Shown here piece after piece: positions 1 through 5,481 of a DNA stretch of 5,481 nucleotides. Below the pieces are notes generated by a model, which had not been told where the DNA came from, ran no database searches, and saw nothing but the letters and a program-made list of their open reading frames with translations. The position numbers and the translations under genes were made by a program. The stretch comes from Chloroflexota bacterium (GTDB taxonomy: Bacteria > Chloroflexota > Dehalococcoidia > Plut-88900). Position 1 is the first letter of the stretch, and every line of letters begins with the position of its first letter. The DNA is taken from assembly GCA_022572865.1 (NCBI GenBank), contig JACZVB010000130.1:1-5481 (forward strand), read 5' to 3'.

Positions 1-335
1 AGCCCGGGGAAGCCGGCCAGTCCGGAAAGAGCCGTTTCCACCCGGGCCCTGTATCCCGGGCTTTCCACCAGCAGGTCGTCGCTGGAGAAGACGATGACCA
101 GGAGCGTGGGGCTCACTATCTCGCTGTCTTCCAGCAGGTCCAGCCCTTTCCGGGCTTCCGTGCTTTGCTCCCCGAACCCGCTCTTGAGGACGGACCCGAC
201 CCTTGGGGCCAAGATAGCCGAGAGGACCAGCACCAGTAACCATACGCCGATGACGGCCCACCGATACCGGTAGACCCATCGGCCGAATCGATAAAACAGG
301 GGGTTCTCCAAACCGGGAGTAAAGGGGTCCTCCAT
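1..335 (-). CDS. MMPL/RND-family transporter, N-terminal fragment
   Basis: This is the first 111 codons of a minus-strand gene that continues past the left edge; its ATG is at 335-333. The translation starts MEDPFTPGLENPLFYRFGRW, followed by a basic patch and one hydrophobic helix (residues about 26-44, AVIGVWLLVLVLSAILAP). Next come APRVGSVLKSGFGEQSTEA and a beta-strand-like TLLVIVFSSDD segment. That order (short cytoplasmic tail, TM1, APRV..LKSGG-like loop, then the 'LLVVFSSDD' start of the first extracytoplasmic domain) is typical of bacterial MMPL proteins, which are proton-driven RND exporters of lipids, siderophores or drugs in the inner membrane. The substrate cannot be told from the N-terminus. 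No clear Shine-Dalgarno precedes the ATG. The gene is divergent from the ribosomal protein operon. Confidence 0.82.
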   Translation of the reverse strand, partial: MEDPFTPGLENPLFYRFGRWVYRYRWAVIGVWLLVLVLSAILAPRVGSVLKSGFGEQSTEARKGLDLLEDSEIVSPTLLVIVFSSDDLLVESPGYRARVETALSGLAGFPG

Positions 336-391
336 TACGGCGATAGAGGCCGCCGTATAGACCTCTCGGCCTGCGGCGCAGCCCGTAGGCC

Positions 392-397
392 ATTATA
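392..397 (-). promoter_or_regulatory. Extended -10 promoter candidate for the MMPL gene
   Basis: Read on the minus strand, this is TGCTATAAT: a perfect TATAAT with the TGn extension, about 57 bases upstream of the MMPL ATG. No good -35 hexamer is seen at 16-18 bases, which fits an extended -10 promoter. A short inverted repeat, GAGGT-N3-ACCTC (413-425), covers the -35 zone and could be an operator, but it is too short to be sure. Confidence 0.4.
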
Positions 398-504
398 GCA
401 AGGGCCTCAGCCGAGGTCGGACCTCCTCATCCCCTGCCGCTCACCAATGCAGTCCGATGCGCAAGCATCTGAGGGTGTTTAATAACACTTTCGACCATCC
501 CCCT

Positions 505-532
505 TTCCCCCTTCCTGGCCAGGAAGGGGGAA
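505..532. repeat. Perfect 28-bp palindrome
   Basis: Two 14-base arms meet without a spacer (TTCCCCCTTCCTGG and its exact complement). As RNA it would form a very stable hairpin in either direction. It could act as a bidirectional transcription block between the divergent genes, but no T-tract follows on the plus strand. Confidence 0.75.
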
Positions 533-540
533 GAAATTAG

Positions 541-564
541 GTTTGTCCCGAACTCGGGACAAAC
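541..564. repeat. TCCCGA/TCGGGA palindrome, copy 1
   Basis: The arms GTTTGTCCCGA (541-551) and TCGGGACAAAC (554-564) are perfectly complementary with a 2-base spacer. The core matches palindromes at 570-590, 2563-2597 and 3365-3378, so it belongs to a dispersed family. Confidence 0.75.
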
Positions 565-569
565 CCCCG

Positions 570-590
570 GTCCCGACTCCGAGTCGGGAC
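570..590. repeat. TCCCGA/TCGGGA palindrome, copy 2
   Basis: GTCCCGACTC (570-579) and GAGTCGGGAC (581-590) are perfect inverted repeats separated by one base. It lies 5 bases after copy 1, so the two form a tandem pair inside the possible inserted element. Confidence 0.75.
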
Positions 591-639
591 ACTCCCCGCT
601 TTATAGGACTTATTAAACGGCTGCTCAAGCATCTACTAT

Positions 640-669
640 TTGACAGTACATCGTTACTGAAAGTACAAT
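640..669 (+). promoter_or_regulatory. Strong sigma70-type promoter of the rplU operon
   Basis: A perfect -35 TTGACA (640-645) and a near-perfect -10 TACAAT (664-669) are separated by 18 bases. The expected transcription start, 6-9 bases past the -10, falls at about 676-678, exactly at the GTG start codon of rplU at 678. The message is therefore probably leaderless. The promoter lies just 15 bases downstream of the palindromic element. Confidence 0.75.
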
Positions 670-677
670 CTTAAGTT

Positions 678-1064
678 GTGAATACGAATATCGATTACGC
701 TATAGTAAAGACCAGCGGCAGGCAGTACCGGGTCTCGGTCGGAGACCGGGTCCGTGTAGACAGGATGAGCCAGGAGCCTGGAAGCAAGGTAGTCCTGGAC
801 CAGGTGCTCATTCTATCTACTAAGGGCAAGGTATCCGTAGGGGCCCCAGTGGTAAGCGGGGCAGTAGTCGAGGCCCGGGTAGACGGGCATGGCCTCGCCG
901 ACAAAGTGATCGTCTTCAAATATAAATCCAAGGTCAGATATCGACGGAAGACGGGCCACAGGCAGCGCTACACGGAGCTTACCATCGAGAAGATCACCGC
1001 CCGCAAGGGCGGAGGCCGAAAGGCGTCCACGACAAAATCGGGCGGCGAGAGCGAGGCTAAATAA
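678..1064 (+). CDS. rplU: 50S ribosomal protein L21
   Basis: L21 (bL21) is a 23S rRNA-binding protein of the large subunit. The 128-residue product shows the family pattern: [13 protein letters not shown] near the N-terminus, the VLDQVLIL strand, and the signature [24 protein letters not shown] at about residues 82-106. It is longer than the usual 100-105 residues because of a basic, Gly/Ser/Lys-rich C-terminal tail (about 107-128). The GTG at 678 is the only sensible start: no ATG lies between it and the conserved YAIVK, and the promoter predicts transcription to begin there. There is no Shine-Dalgarno. The TAA stop overlaps the rpmA ATG by one base, so the two are translationally coupled. 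Confidence 0.96.
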   Translation: MNTNIDYAIVKTSGRQYRVSVGDRVRVDRMSQEPGSKVVLDQVLILSTKGKVSVGAPVVSGAVVEARVDGHGLADKVIVFKYKSKVRYRRKTGHRQRYTELTIEKITARKGGGRKASTTKSGGESEAK

Positions 1065-1318
1065 TGGCCCACAAAAAGGGCGGAGGCAGCAGCAGGAACG
1101 GAAGAGACAGCCAGGGACAGCGGCTGGGGGTGAAACGGTATGGCGGCGAGCTGGTCTCTGCAGGCACCATCATCATCAGGCAGCGGGGCACTAAAATCCA
1201 CCCCGGCACCAACGTGGGTCTGGGTCGGGACCATACCCTTTTCGCCCTGCGTGAAGGCTACGTCCTGTTCGAGAGACACTCCAAGTACCGCAAGAAGGTA
1301 AGCATCACACCTGTGTAA
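1064..1318 (+). CDS. rpmA: 50S ribosomal protein L27
   Basis: L27 (bL27) has an N-terminal tail that reaches the peptidyl transferase centre and helps position tRNA. The 84-residue product starts [20 protein letters not shown], the classic L27 opening, followed by LGVKRYGGE, the [13 protein letters not shown] segment and [12 protein letters not shown]. It has the direct MAHKKGG start, without the cleaved N-terminal propeptide found in many Firmicutes. It overlaps rplU by one base (TAATG) and ends 12 bases before rpmE. The gene usually found next, obg, is not here. Confidence 0.97.
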   Translation: MAHKKGGGSSRNGRDSQGQRLGVKRYGGELVSAGTIIIRQRGTKIHPGTNVGLGRDHTLFALREGYVLFERHSKYRKKVSITPV

Positions 1319-1330
1319 CCACCAGATATC

Positions 1331-1534
1331 ATGAAGACTGACATACACCCGAAATACCAGCGGTGCACTGTGACCTGCGGCAGTTGCGGCAACGCGTTCG
1401 AGACCCGGTCCACCAAACCCGAGATACGCGTTGAGCTGTGCAGCAACTGCCATCCGTATTACACAGGTCAGCAGAGAATCATAGACACCGGCGGCAGGGT
1501 AGAGCAGTTCAGACGGCGCTACGGGCTCAAGTGA
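1331..1534 (+). CDS. rpmE: 50S ribosomal protein L31, zinc-binding type
   Basis: L31 (bL31) bridges the 50S and 30S subunits near the central protuberance. The 67-residue product begins MKTDIHPKY and carries the HPYYTGQQR and [14 protein letters not shown] motifs. Cys16, Cys19, Cys37 and Cys40 form two CxxC pairs, so this is the zinc-containing (C+) form, which in many bacteria serves as a zinc reserve replaced by a C-minus paralogue under zinc starvation. An extra Cys lies at residue 12. No clear Shine-Dalgarno precedes the ATG, and translation may depend on coupling to rpmA, 12 bases upstream. Confidence 0.97.
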   Translation: MKTDIHPKYQRCTVTCGSCGNAFETRSTKPEIRVELCSNCHPYYTGQQRIIDTGGRVEQFRRRYGLK

Positions 1535-1553
1535 GAGGCGGATAACGTCGCCG

Positions 1554-1578
1554 CGAGGGAGCGCTATATGCTCCCTCG
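1554..1578 (+). terminator. Hairpin terminator candidate after rpmE
   Basis: A perfect 9-bp stem, CGAGGGAGC / GCTCCCTCG, with a 7-base loop begins 19 bases after the rpmE stop codon and is followed by TTTGATTT. The U-tract is interrupted, so it may terminate only partly, lowering expression of the downstream membrane protein relative to the ribosomal genes. Confidence 0.55.
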
Positions 1579-1596
1579 TTTGATTTAAGGAGAGTT

Positions 1597-2550
1597 TTGC
1601 CCCAGAAGAGCTACTACGGGGGCCAGGCGATCATCGAGGGAGTGATGATCCGCGGCCGGAAGAACATCGCCATCGCCGTCAGGTGCCCCGACGACCACAT
1701 CGACCTCCACACCGAGCTGATCCGGGGCATCTTCGCTGGCTGGATGAAGAAGGTTCCCCTGCTCAGGGGTGTTCTCACCCTCCTGGAGATGATGGTTATC
1801 GGGACCCGGGCCCTGATGCGCTCGGCCCGCCTGGCCCTGGACGAAGATGAGGAGGAACAAGGCTCCTACTCCTGGCTCATGTGGGGGACCATGGTCCTGG
1901 GCCTGGTGGCAGGGGTGGGCATATTCTTCGTGGGCCCCCTGTTCATCCAGGAATGGCTGGATTCTTACATAGACTCCTCGGTGCTGCTCAACCTGATCGA
2001 GGGGGTCATAAGGCTATTTATGTTCCTGGGCTACCTGCTGCTAATAGGCACCATGAAGGACATCAAGAGGGTCTTCGCCTATCACGGAGCAGAGCACATG
2101 TCCATTCACGCCCTGGAACATGGCGACCCCCTGGAGGTGGAGCACGTAAGGAAGTACAGCACCTTCCACCCCAGATGCGGCACCGCCTTCTTGCTTATAG
2201 TGGTCCTACTGTCTATTCTGGTCTTTGTGGCCGTGGGCCGACCGACCCTGTGGATTCTAATCATCTCCAGGATAGTCCTGATCCCGGTCATTGCCGGGCT
2301 CGCCTACGAGATCCTCAAGTTCCACGGGGCCCACAGCGATAATCGCTTACTGAGTTTCCTACTGGCCCCTGGCCTGTCCCTGCAGAGGATCACCACCCGC
2401 CGTCCCGATGACGCTCAGATAGAGGTTGCCCTCGCCGCGCTCAAGGCAGCCATAGCGGCCGATAACGCAGAGGAAGGGGCAGAAGCCCCGTCTCCTGTGG
2501 CTACCGTGGCCCGGGAAGTTCCCGCCAGAGGGCCTTCTTCGACAGACTAG
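1597..2550 (+). CDS. DUF1385 / YqhQ-family membrane protein
   Basis: This 317-residue protein belongs to the DUF1385 (YqhQ, COG3872) family. It opens with YYGGQAIIEGVMIRG (residues 6-20), a family hallmark. It has an acidic linker (about 81-88) and roughly four membrane helices (about 94-114, 135-152, 196-213, 217-236). The conserved HGAEH (163-167), HPRCGT (191-196) and TTRRPDDAQIEVA (266-278) motifs are present. His163, His167, His191 and Cys194 look like possible metal ligands, and the family has been called a putative metal-dependent enzyme, but its reaction is unknown. The last 30 or so residues are a low-complexity tail. The start is TTG at 1597, chosen because AAGGAG (1587-1592) lies just upstream and the conserved YYGGQ follows at once. 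The gene sits with L31 as in other bacteria, where prfA and prmC commonly come next; here they do not. Confidence 0.9.
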   Translation: MPQKSYYGGQAIIEGVMIRGRKNIAIAVRCPDDHIDLHTELIRGIFAGWMKKVPLLRGVLTLLEMMVIGTRALMRSARLALDEDEEEQGSYSWLMWGTMVLGLVAGVGIFFVGPLFIQEWLDSYIDSSVLLNLIEGVIRLFMFLGYLLLIGTMKDIKRVFAYHGAEHMSIHALEHGDPLEVEHVRKYSTFHPRCGTAFLLIVVLLSILVFVAVGRPTLWILIISRIVLIPVIAGLAYEILKFHGAHSDNRLLSFLLAPGLSLQRITTRRPDDAQIEVALAALKAAIAADNAEEGAEAPSPVATVAREVPARGPSSTD

Positions 2551-2562
2551 AAGGGTGCTTAA

Positions 2563-2597
2563 TCCCGACAAGTCCCGAGTATCGGGACAAGTCGGGA
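2563..2597. repeat. TCCCGA/TCGGGA palindrome, copy 3 (long)
   Basis: This is a two-part inverted repeat: TCCCGAC-AA-GTCCCGA (2563-2578), a GTA loop, then TCGGGAC-AA-GTCGGGA (2582-2597). Fourteen pairs form, with a symmetric AA/AA internal loop. It starts 13 bases after the DUF1385 stop. As RNA it could end transcription or protect the 3' end, though no U-tract follows. The next bases, CGACCATCCC (2598-2607), also occur at 492-501 beside the first palindrome cluster, which links the two sites. Confidence 0.75.
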
Positions 2598-2604
2598 CGA
2601 CCAT

Positions 2605-2628
2605 CCCTTCGACTTCGCTCAGGACAGG
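2605..2628. repeat. Dispersed-repeat-like CCCTTCGACTTCGCTCAGG stretch
   Basis: CCCTTCGACTTCGCTCAGG followed by ACAGG resembles a dispersed intergenic repeat found in many bacterial genomes, including Chloroflexota assemblies. This is recognised from memory; there is only one copy in the window. It abuts the long palindrome at 2563-2597. Confidence 0.4.
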
Positions 2629-2699
2629 CCCCCTGACCCCCTTGTATGTTGGCAACTCTGATATCCTAGGTATGCCTCAGCAGACGACACTAATCACAG

Positions 2700-2856
2700 G
2701 GCCTGGGGTAGCAAAGGTGCGATAGACCGATTCCCCCTAGGTGGTAGACACCGCAGGAAGTCAGGGTCGTCGCACCCAGCCTGGTTGAGCCCGAACAGTT
2801 GTTGGGGCCATAGAGCCCGGATTTACAAGGTTTGGCCAGAAATGAGAGCATACCCC
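2700..2856 (+). ncRNA. Possible fossil bridge RNA of the IS110 relic
   Basis: IS110-group elements encode their bridge RNA in the noncoding left end, directly upstream of the transposase, which is where this lies. GGTGCGA (2716-2722) pairs perfectly with TCGCACC (2770-2776). Inside that, GACC (2725-2728) pairs with GGTC (2765-2768), leaving a large internal loop with a small GGTG/CACC hairpin (2740-2752). A second hairpin, GGGC/GCCC with a 6-base loop, is at 2805-2818. A stem enclosing unpaired loops is the general form of a bridge RNA. No guide-to-target match was established, the transposase is dead, and some pairing will arise by chance. Confidence 0.35.
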
Positions 2857-3418
<562 letters not shown>

Positions 3419-3525
3419 GTATTAAGAGAGGTCCCGTAATAAATGGAACACAGTTGCTTACTGGCCAGGCCTGACCTAGCAAGGAAAACTCCGGGGTAAG
3501 GCCTCGATGGGCTGAGACGGGCGAA

Positions 3526-3534
3526 TGCTATAAT
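3526..3534 (+). promoter_or_regulatory. Extended -10 promoter candidate for the DedA operon
   Basis: TGCTATAAT is a perfect TATAAT (3529-3534) with the TGn extension, the same sequence proposed for the MMPL gene. No convincing -35 is seen. Transcription would start near 3541, giving a leader of about 97 bases before the ATG at 3638. The bases at 3419-3525, between the transposase relic and this site, show nothing recognisable. Confidence 0.4.
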
Positions 3535-3571
3535 CGGGAGCGTGGGATTGAGTTTCCCGGCATAGGATTAT

Positions 3572-3606
3572 GGCCTTCGGAGCGAGTAAACGACTCGGGC
3601 CTCCGG
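3572..3606 (+). other. Possible leader hairpin upstream of the DedA-family gene
   Basis: CGAGT (3583-3587) pairs with ACTCG (3593-3597) across a 5-base loop. Farther out, GG/CC and GGCC/GGCC pairs extend it with two symmetric internal loops. It would lie in the leader if transcription starts near 3541. It matches no riboswitch class that I recognise. Confidence 0.25.
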
Positions 3607-3637
3607 CCTGACATTTCGAGATATAAGAGCTGCGAGG

Positions 3638-4297
3638 ATGAAGAGGGCAATATCGATTCAGAGAGACCCCATTGTGGGCAGTGACATGCTCGCCGCCGTC
3701 TCGTCTCTGATACAGCGTGTTCGCCGGACGCCCCTCCGCTGGCGAGTAGGCGTGCTGATACTGGCTGCGGCCATCATCGCGGCCATGTTCTTCATCCCGA
3801 AGCCGGAATTCAGCAGCGATTACTTCCGGACCTGGGGCTATCCCGGGGTCTTCGTCGTTACCCTGGTCGCCAATGCCAGCGTAATATTGCCCACCCCGGG
3901 CTTCCTGGCAGTCATCATCGCCGGCGCAGTTTTGAACCCCCTCCTGGTGGCCTTGGTGGGGGCCGCAGGGATGACCCTGGGCGAGCTCAGCGGCTACCTC
4001 ATGGGGCGGATGGGCAGAACCCTGACGACCGTAGAAATTCAAACCGACCCCAGCAGAGGGCACAGGTGGGTAGCCTGGACTCAAAGGCTGGTGGGCCGCT
4101 GGGGCATGCTCGGCATATTCATCCTCGCAGCTACACCCAACCCACTCTTCGACATAGCCGGAATAGCGGCAGGCATGGCTAAGATGCGTGTATGGCGGTT
4201 CCTGGTAGCCACATTTGCAGGCAGGCTGATCCGAACTTTGCTTCTGGCCTACGCCTCGGCATACTCGGCGGACAGAATCCTTGGCCTATTCGATTAA
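3638..4297 (+). CDS. DedA/VTT (SNARE-associated) family membrane protein
   Basis: This 219-residue inner-membrane protein has a VTT/DedA domain, a family linked to lipid scrambling or flipping and to membrane-potential maintenance. After a basic N-terminus, a first helix spans about residues 37-53. The domain core follows: WGYPGVFVVTLVANASVILPTPGFLAVIIAGAVLNP (about 66-101), a segment with GELSGYLMGR (115-124; Glu116 sits in the conserved acidic position), and GMLGIFILAATPNPLFDIAGIAAGMAKM (156-183) with a closing helix at about 186-207. The exact substrate is unknown. ATG 3638 was used; ATG 3686 (residue 17) would give a protein starting MLAAVSSLIQR, which is also reasonable, and neither has a strong Shine-Dalgarno. 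It is followed at once by the dehydrogenase-fold gene. Confidence 0.88.
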   Translation: MKRAISIQRDPIVGSDMLAAVSSLIQRVRRTPLRWRVGVLILAAAIIAAMFFIPKPEFSSDYFRTWGYPGVFVVTLVANASVILPTPGFLAVIIAGAVLNPLLVALVGAAGMTLGELSGYLMGRMGRTLTTVEIQTDPSRGHRWVAWTQRLVGRWGMLGIFILAATPNPLFDIAGIAAGMAKMRVWRFLVATFAGRLIRTLLLAYASAYSADRILGLFD

Positions 4298-4318
4298 CAG
4301 TTGACCATTCGAAAGCCA

Positions 4319-5314
4319 ATGAAGGCTCTTATCCTAGCGCCCTTCGACCCCTCGTGCCTGGATGAACTCCGGGCCCGGATGGAGGCGATCCACGAGAGTT
4401 GGCTGGAATCCAGACGCCTCTACTCGCCAGAAGAGCTAACGGCGCGGCTCAACGATGAGAACATAAGTATCCTCGTAGTGGAGGCGGACTTCGTTCTGGA
4501 GGAGACCTTTCAGCAGGCCCCGGGCCTGAGGTTCCTGGGGATATGCCGTAACTCCACTACCCATATCGACGTGGATGTCGCCACCGAGAAGGGGGTGGTG
4601 GTGGTGAACACGCCAGGCAGAAACGCCCCGGCAGTGGCGGAGCTTGTACTGGGGCTGATGTTCTCCCTGGCCCGGAAGATACCCGCTTGCCACAACTATG
4701 TGACCTCAGGGTCATGGGAGGACCCGGTCTCGCCCTATCTGGAGTTGAGGGGCACGGAGCTAGAGGGGAAGACCCTGGGCATCGTGGGGCTGGGTGGCAT
4801 CGGGTCTGAGGTAGCGAGGAAGTCCAGGGCCCTGGGCCTGGAGGTGATAGCCTACGATCCGTACCTGCCATCCGGCCTTAGAGGCCGCTGCGATGCTCGG
4901 ATGGTAGACCTTGACGAGCTTCTCCGCCGTTCCGACTTCGTGAGCCTCCACGTTTCCCCCGGGCCCGAGTCCGCGGGGGTCATCGGGAGTGAGGGGCTGG
5001 AGAGGATGAAATCCTCTGCCTTTCTCATAAACACTTCCAGCCCCCAGGCCGTGGACCAGGGAGCGCTGGAGGAAGCCCTCGAAAAGGGGCGCATCGCAGG
5101 GGCCGCATTGGATGTCCATGAAGCCTCGCCCCTCCCCCCGGGCCACCCCCTTCTACAGATGGACAACGTCATCCTGACTCCTCACATCGGCGGCGCCACC
5201 GACGGCACTGTAGCGCGCCATTCCCGAATGATGATCGAGGATATCGAGTGCTTCCTGGCGGGCCGGCGTCCGCCGCGAATCGTCAACCCGTCGGTCTGGG
5301 GGCACAGTGCCTGA
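4319..5314 (+). CDS. D-2-hydroxyacid dehydrogenase-fold protein with altered active site
   Basis: This 331-residue protein has the fold of D-isomer 2-hydroxyacid dehydrogenases (the SerA/phosphoglycerate dehydrogenase superfamily), which interconvert 2-hydroxy and 2-keto acids with NAD(P). The substrate domain includes NTPGRNAPAVAE (97-108). The nucleotide domain has the Rossmann motif GLGGIG (157-162), followed by AYDPY, whose Asp180 suggests NAD rather than NADP. PHIGGAT keeps the family's catalytic His (289). The conserved Arg of the 'N-x-x-R-G' motif is Ser241 (INTSSPQAVD), and the conserved Glu of 'DVFxxEP' is Ser270 (DVHEASPLPP). With two of three active-site residues missing, normal dehydrogenase activity is doubtful. 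ATG 4319 was chosen because MKALILAPF is the usual family start; TTG 4301 would add six residues. It follows the DedA gene by 21 bases and overlaps the kinase start. Confidence 0.88.
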   Translation: MKALILAPFDPSCLDELRARMEAIHESWLESRRLYSPEELTARLNDENISILVVEADFVLEETFQQAPGLRFLGICRNSTTHIDVDVATEKGVVVVNTPGRNAPAVAELVLGLMFSLARKIPACHNYVTSGSWEDPVSPYLELRGTELEGKTLGIVGLGGIGSEVARKSRALGLEVIAYDPYLPSGLRGRCDARMVDLDELLRRSDFVSLHVSPGPESAGVIGSEGLERMKSSAFLINTSSPQAVDQGALEEALEKGRIAGAALDVHEASPLPPGHPLLQMDNVILTPHIGGATDGTVARHSRMMIEDIECFLAGRRPPRIVNPSVWGHSA

Positions 5315-5481
5315 TCCATGTGTCCTGGCGCTGGACATGGGGACCAGCAGCCTGAAGTGTCTGATCGCCGGTCTTGACGGCCGGGTACGCGCCCTGGCCC
5401 GCCGGCCGGTGCAATACTTCCGCCCGGAAGGCCTACCCACCTTCCCCCAGGAGTTCTTGCCAATGACGGGGTGGGCCGATG
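5307..5481 (+). CDS. FGGY-family carbohydrate kinase, N-terminal fragment
   Basis: The first 58 codons of a gene cut by the right edge. FGGY kinases phosphorylate sugars or polyols (xylulose, glycerol, gluconate and others) with ATP. The start MPDPCVLALDMGTSSLKCLIAGLDGRV contains the phosphate-binding D-x-G-T-S motif (Asp10 to Ser14) and the following 'xK...f.DGxv' beta-hairpin of the actin/hexokinase fold. The GTG at 5307 is used because no other start precedes the conserved LALDMGTSS; it overlaps the dehydrogenase stop by 8 bases, which points to coupled translation. The specificity-determining parts lie outside the window, so the substrate is unknown. FGGY kinases are found near hydroxyacid dehydrogenases and class II aldolases in sugar-acid catabolism, which makes such a pathway plausible. 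Confidence 0.85.
   Translation, partial: MPDPCVLALDMGTSSLKCLIAGLDGRVRALARRPVQYFRPEGLPTFPQEFLPMTGWAD

Larger units (their letters stand above)
471..625. repeat. Possible MITE-like palindromic insertion
   Basis: This stretch sits between the MMPL gene and rplU and codes for nothing visible. Near its ends are the perfect inverted repeats GTTTAATAA (477-485) and TTATTAAAC (610-618). Immediately outside it the 9-base sequence CAAGCATCT occurs twice in direct orientation (462-470 and 626-634), as a target-site duplication would. Inside are three perfect hairpins (505-532, 541-564, 570-590). The sequence between the inverted repeats and the direct repeats (6 and 7 bases) matches poorly, so the true ends are uncertain. 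It could instead be a cluster of REP-like repeats with chance flanks. The remaining intergenic bases at 336-461 show only the MMPL promoter candidate. Confidence 0.45.

Noticed and set aside
541..590. CRISPR array, from the repeated GTCCCGA-type motifs
   Set aside because: The repeats are adjacent palindromes of differing length with no regular spacers; they are REP-like.
968..1453. A 161-codon minus-strand open frame across rpmA and rpmE
   Set aside because: It is antisense to two certain ribosomal protein genes, and its translation has no recognisable family features.
1881..2342. A 153-codon plus-strand open frame within the DUF1385 gene
   Set aside because: It is out of frame with a well-conserved DUF1385 protein, and its product is low-complexity Gly/Pro/His/Arg-rich.
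3480..3637. tRNA or known riboswitch before the DedA gene
   Set aside because: The stems do not form a cloverleaf, and no T-loop motif or known riboswitch consensus could be found.
3476..4084. A 202-codon minus-strand open frame antisense to the DedA gene
   Set aside because: The translation is Gly/His/Pro/Gln-rich, typical of the reverse strand of a GC-rich gene; the sense strand encodes a clear VTT-domain protein.
4436..5463. Several minus-strand open frames of 61-128 codons opposite the dehydrogenase and kinase
   Set aside because: They overlap each other and clear sense-strand genes, and their compositions are those of GC-rich antisense frames.

Overview
The window looks like a fragment of a GC-rich, uncultured Chloroflexota genome, most likely Dehalococcoidia. 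This rests on protein style and gene order (L21-L27-L31-YqhQ/DUF1385), on an IS110-type relic and on dispersed TCCCGA/TCGGGA palindromes. It is an inference, since no rRNA or other taxonomic marker is present.

Layout. At 1-335, on the minus strand, is the N-terminus of an MMPL/RND-type membrane transporter that runs off the left edge, with a plausible extended -10 promoter at 392-397. The gap at 336-677 holds a possible small non-autonomous repeat element (three perfect hairpins inside GTTTAATAA/TTATTAAAC inverted ends, flanked by the direct repeat CAAGCATCT), followed by a strong sigma70-type promoter. That promoter drives rplU (L21), rpmA (L27) and rpmE (L31), apparently starting with a leaderless GTG mRNA. 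A hairpin at 1554-1578 separates rpmE from a membrane protein of the DUF1385/YqhQ family (1597-2550).

From 2551 to 3637 there is no intact gene. The region holds a long palindrome, a dispersed-repeat-like stretch, and a badly decayed IS110-family transposase (2857-3418) with frameshifts, stops and a large internal deletion. The noncoding DNA in front of the transposase can fold into nested stems and may be a fossil of the element's bridge RNA. In related gene clusters prfA and prmC often follow the DUF1385 gene. They are missing here, so the cluster ends at repeat-rich, transposon-scarred DNA.

From 3638 to the right edge is a second plus-strand operon: a DedA/VTT (SNARE-associated) membrane protein, a D-2-hydroxyacid dehydrogenase-fold protein, and the first 58 codons of an FGGY carbohydrate kinase that overlaps the previous stop codon. 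The dehydrogenase keeps its NAD-binding motif and catalytic-position histidine but has Ser where the family has its conserved Arg and Glu. This makes it the most interesting protein here: it may be a non-canonical enzyme or an NAD-binding protein acting beside a sugar or polyol kinase.

Most of the window is ordinary housekeeping sequence. I see no complete novel system. The points worth checking are the altered active site, the fossil bridge-RNA region, the leaderless ribosomal operon and the palindromic repeats.
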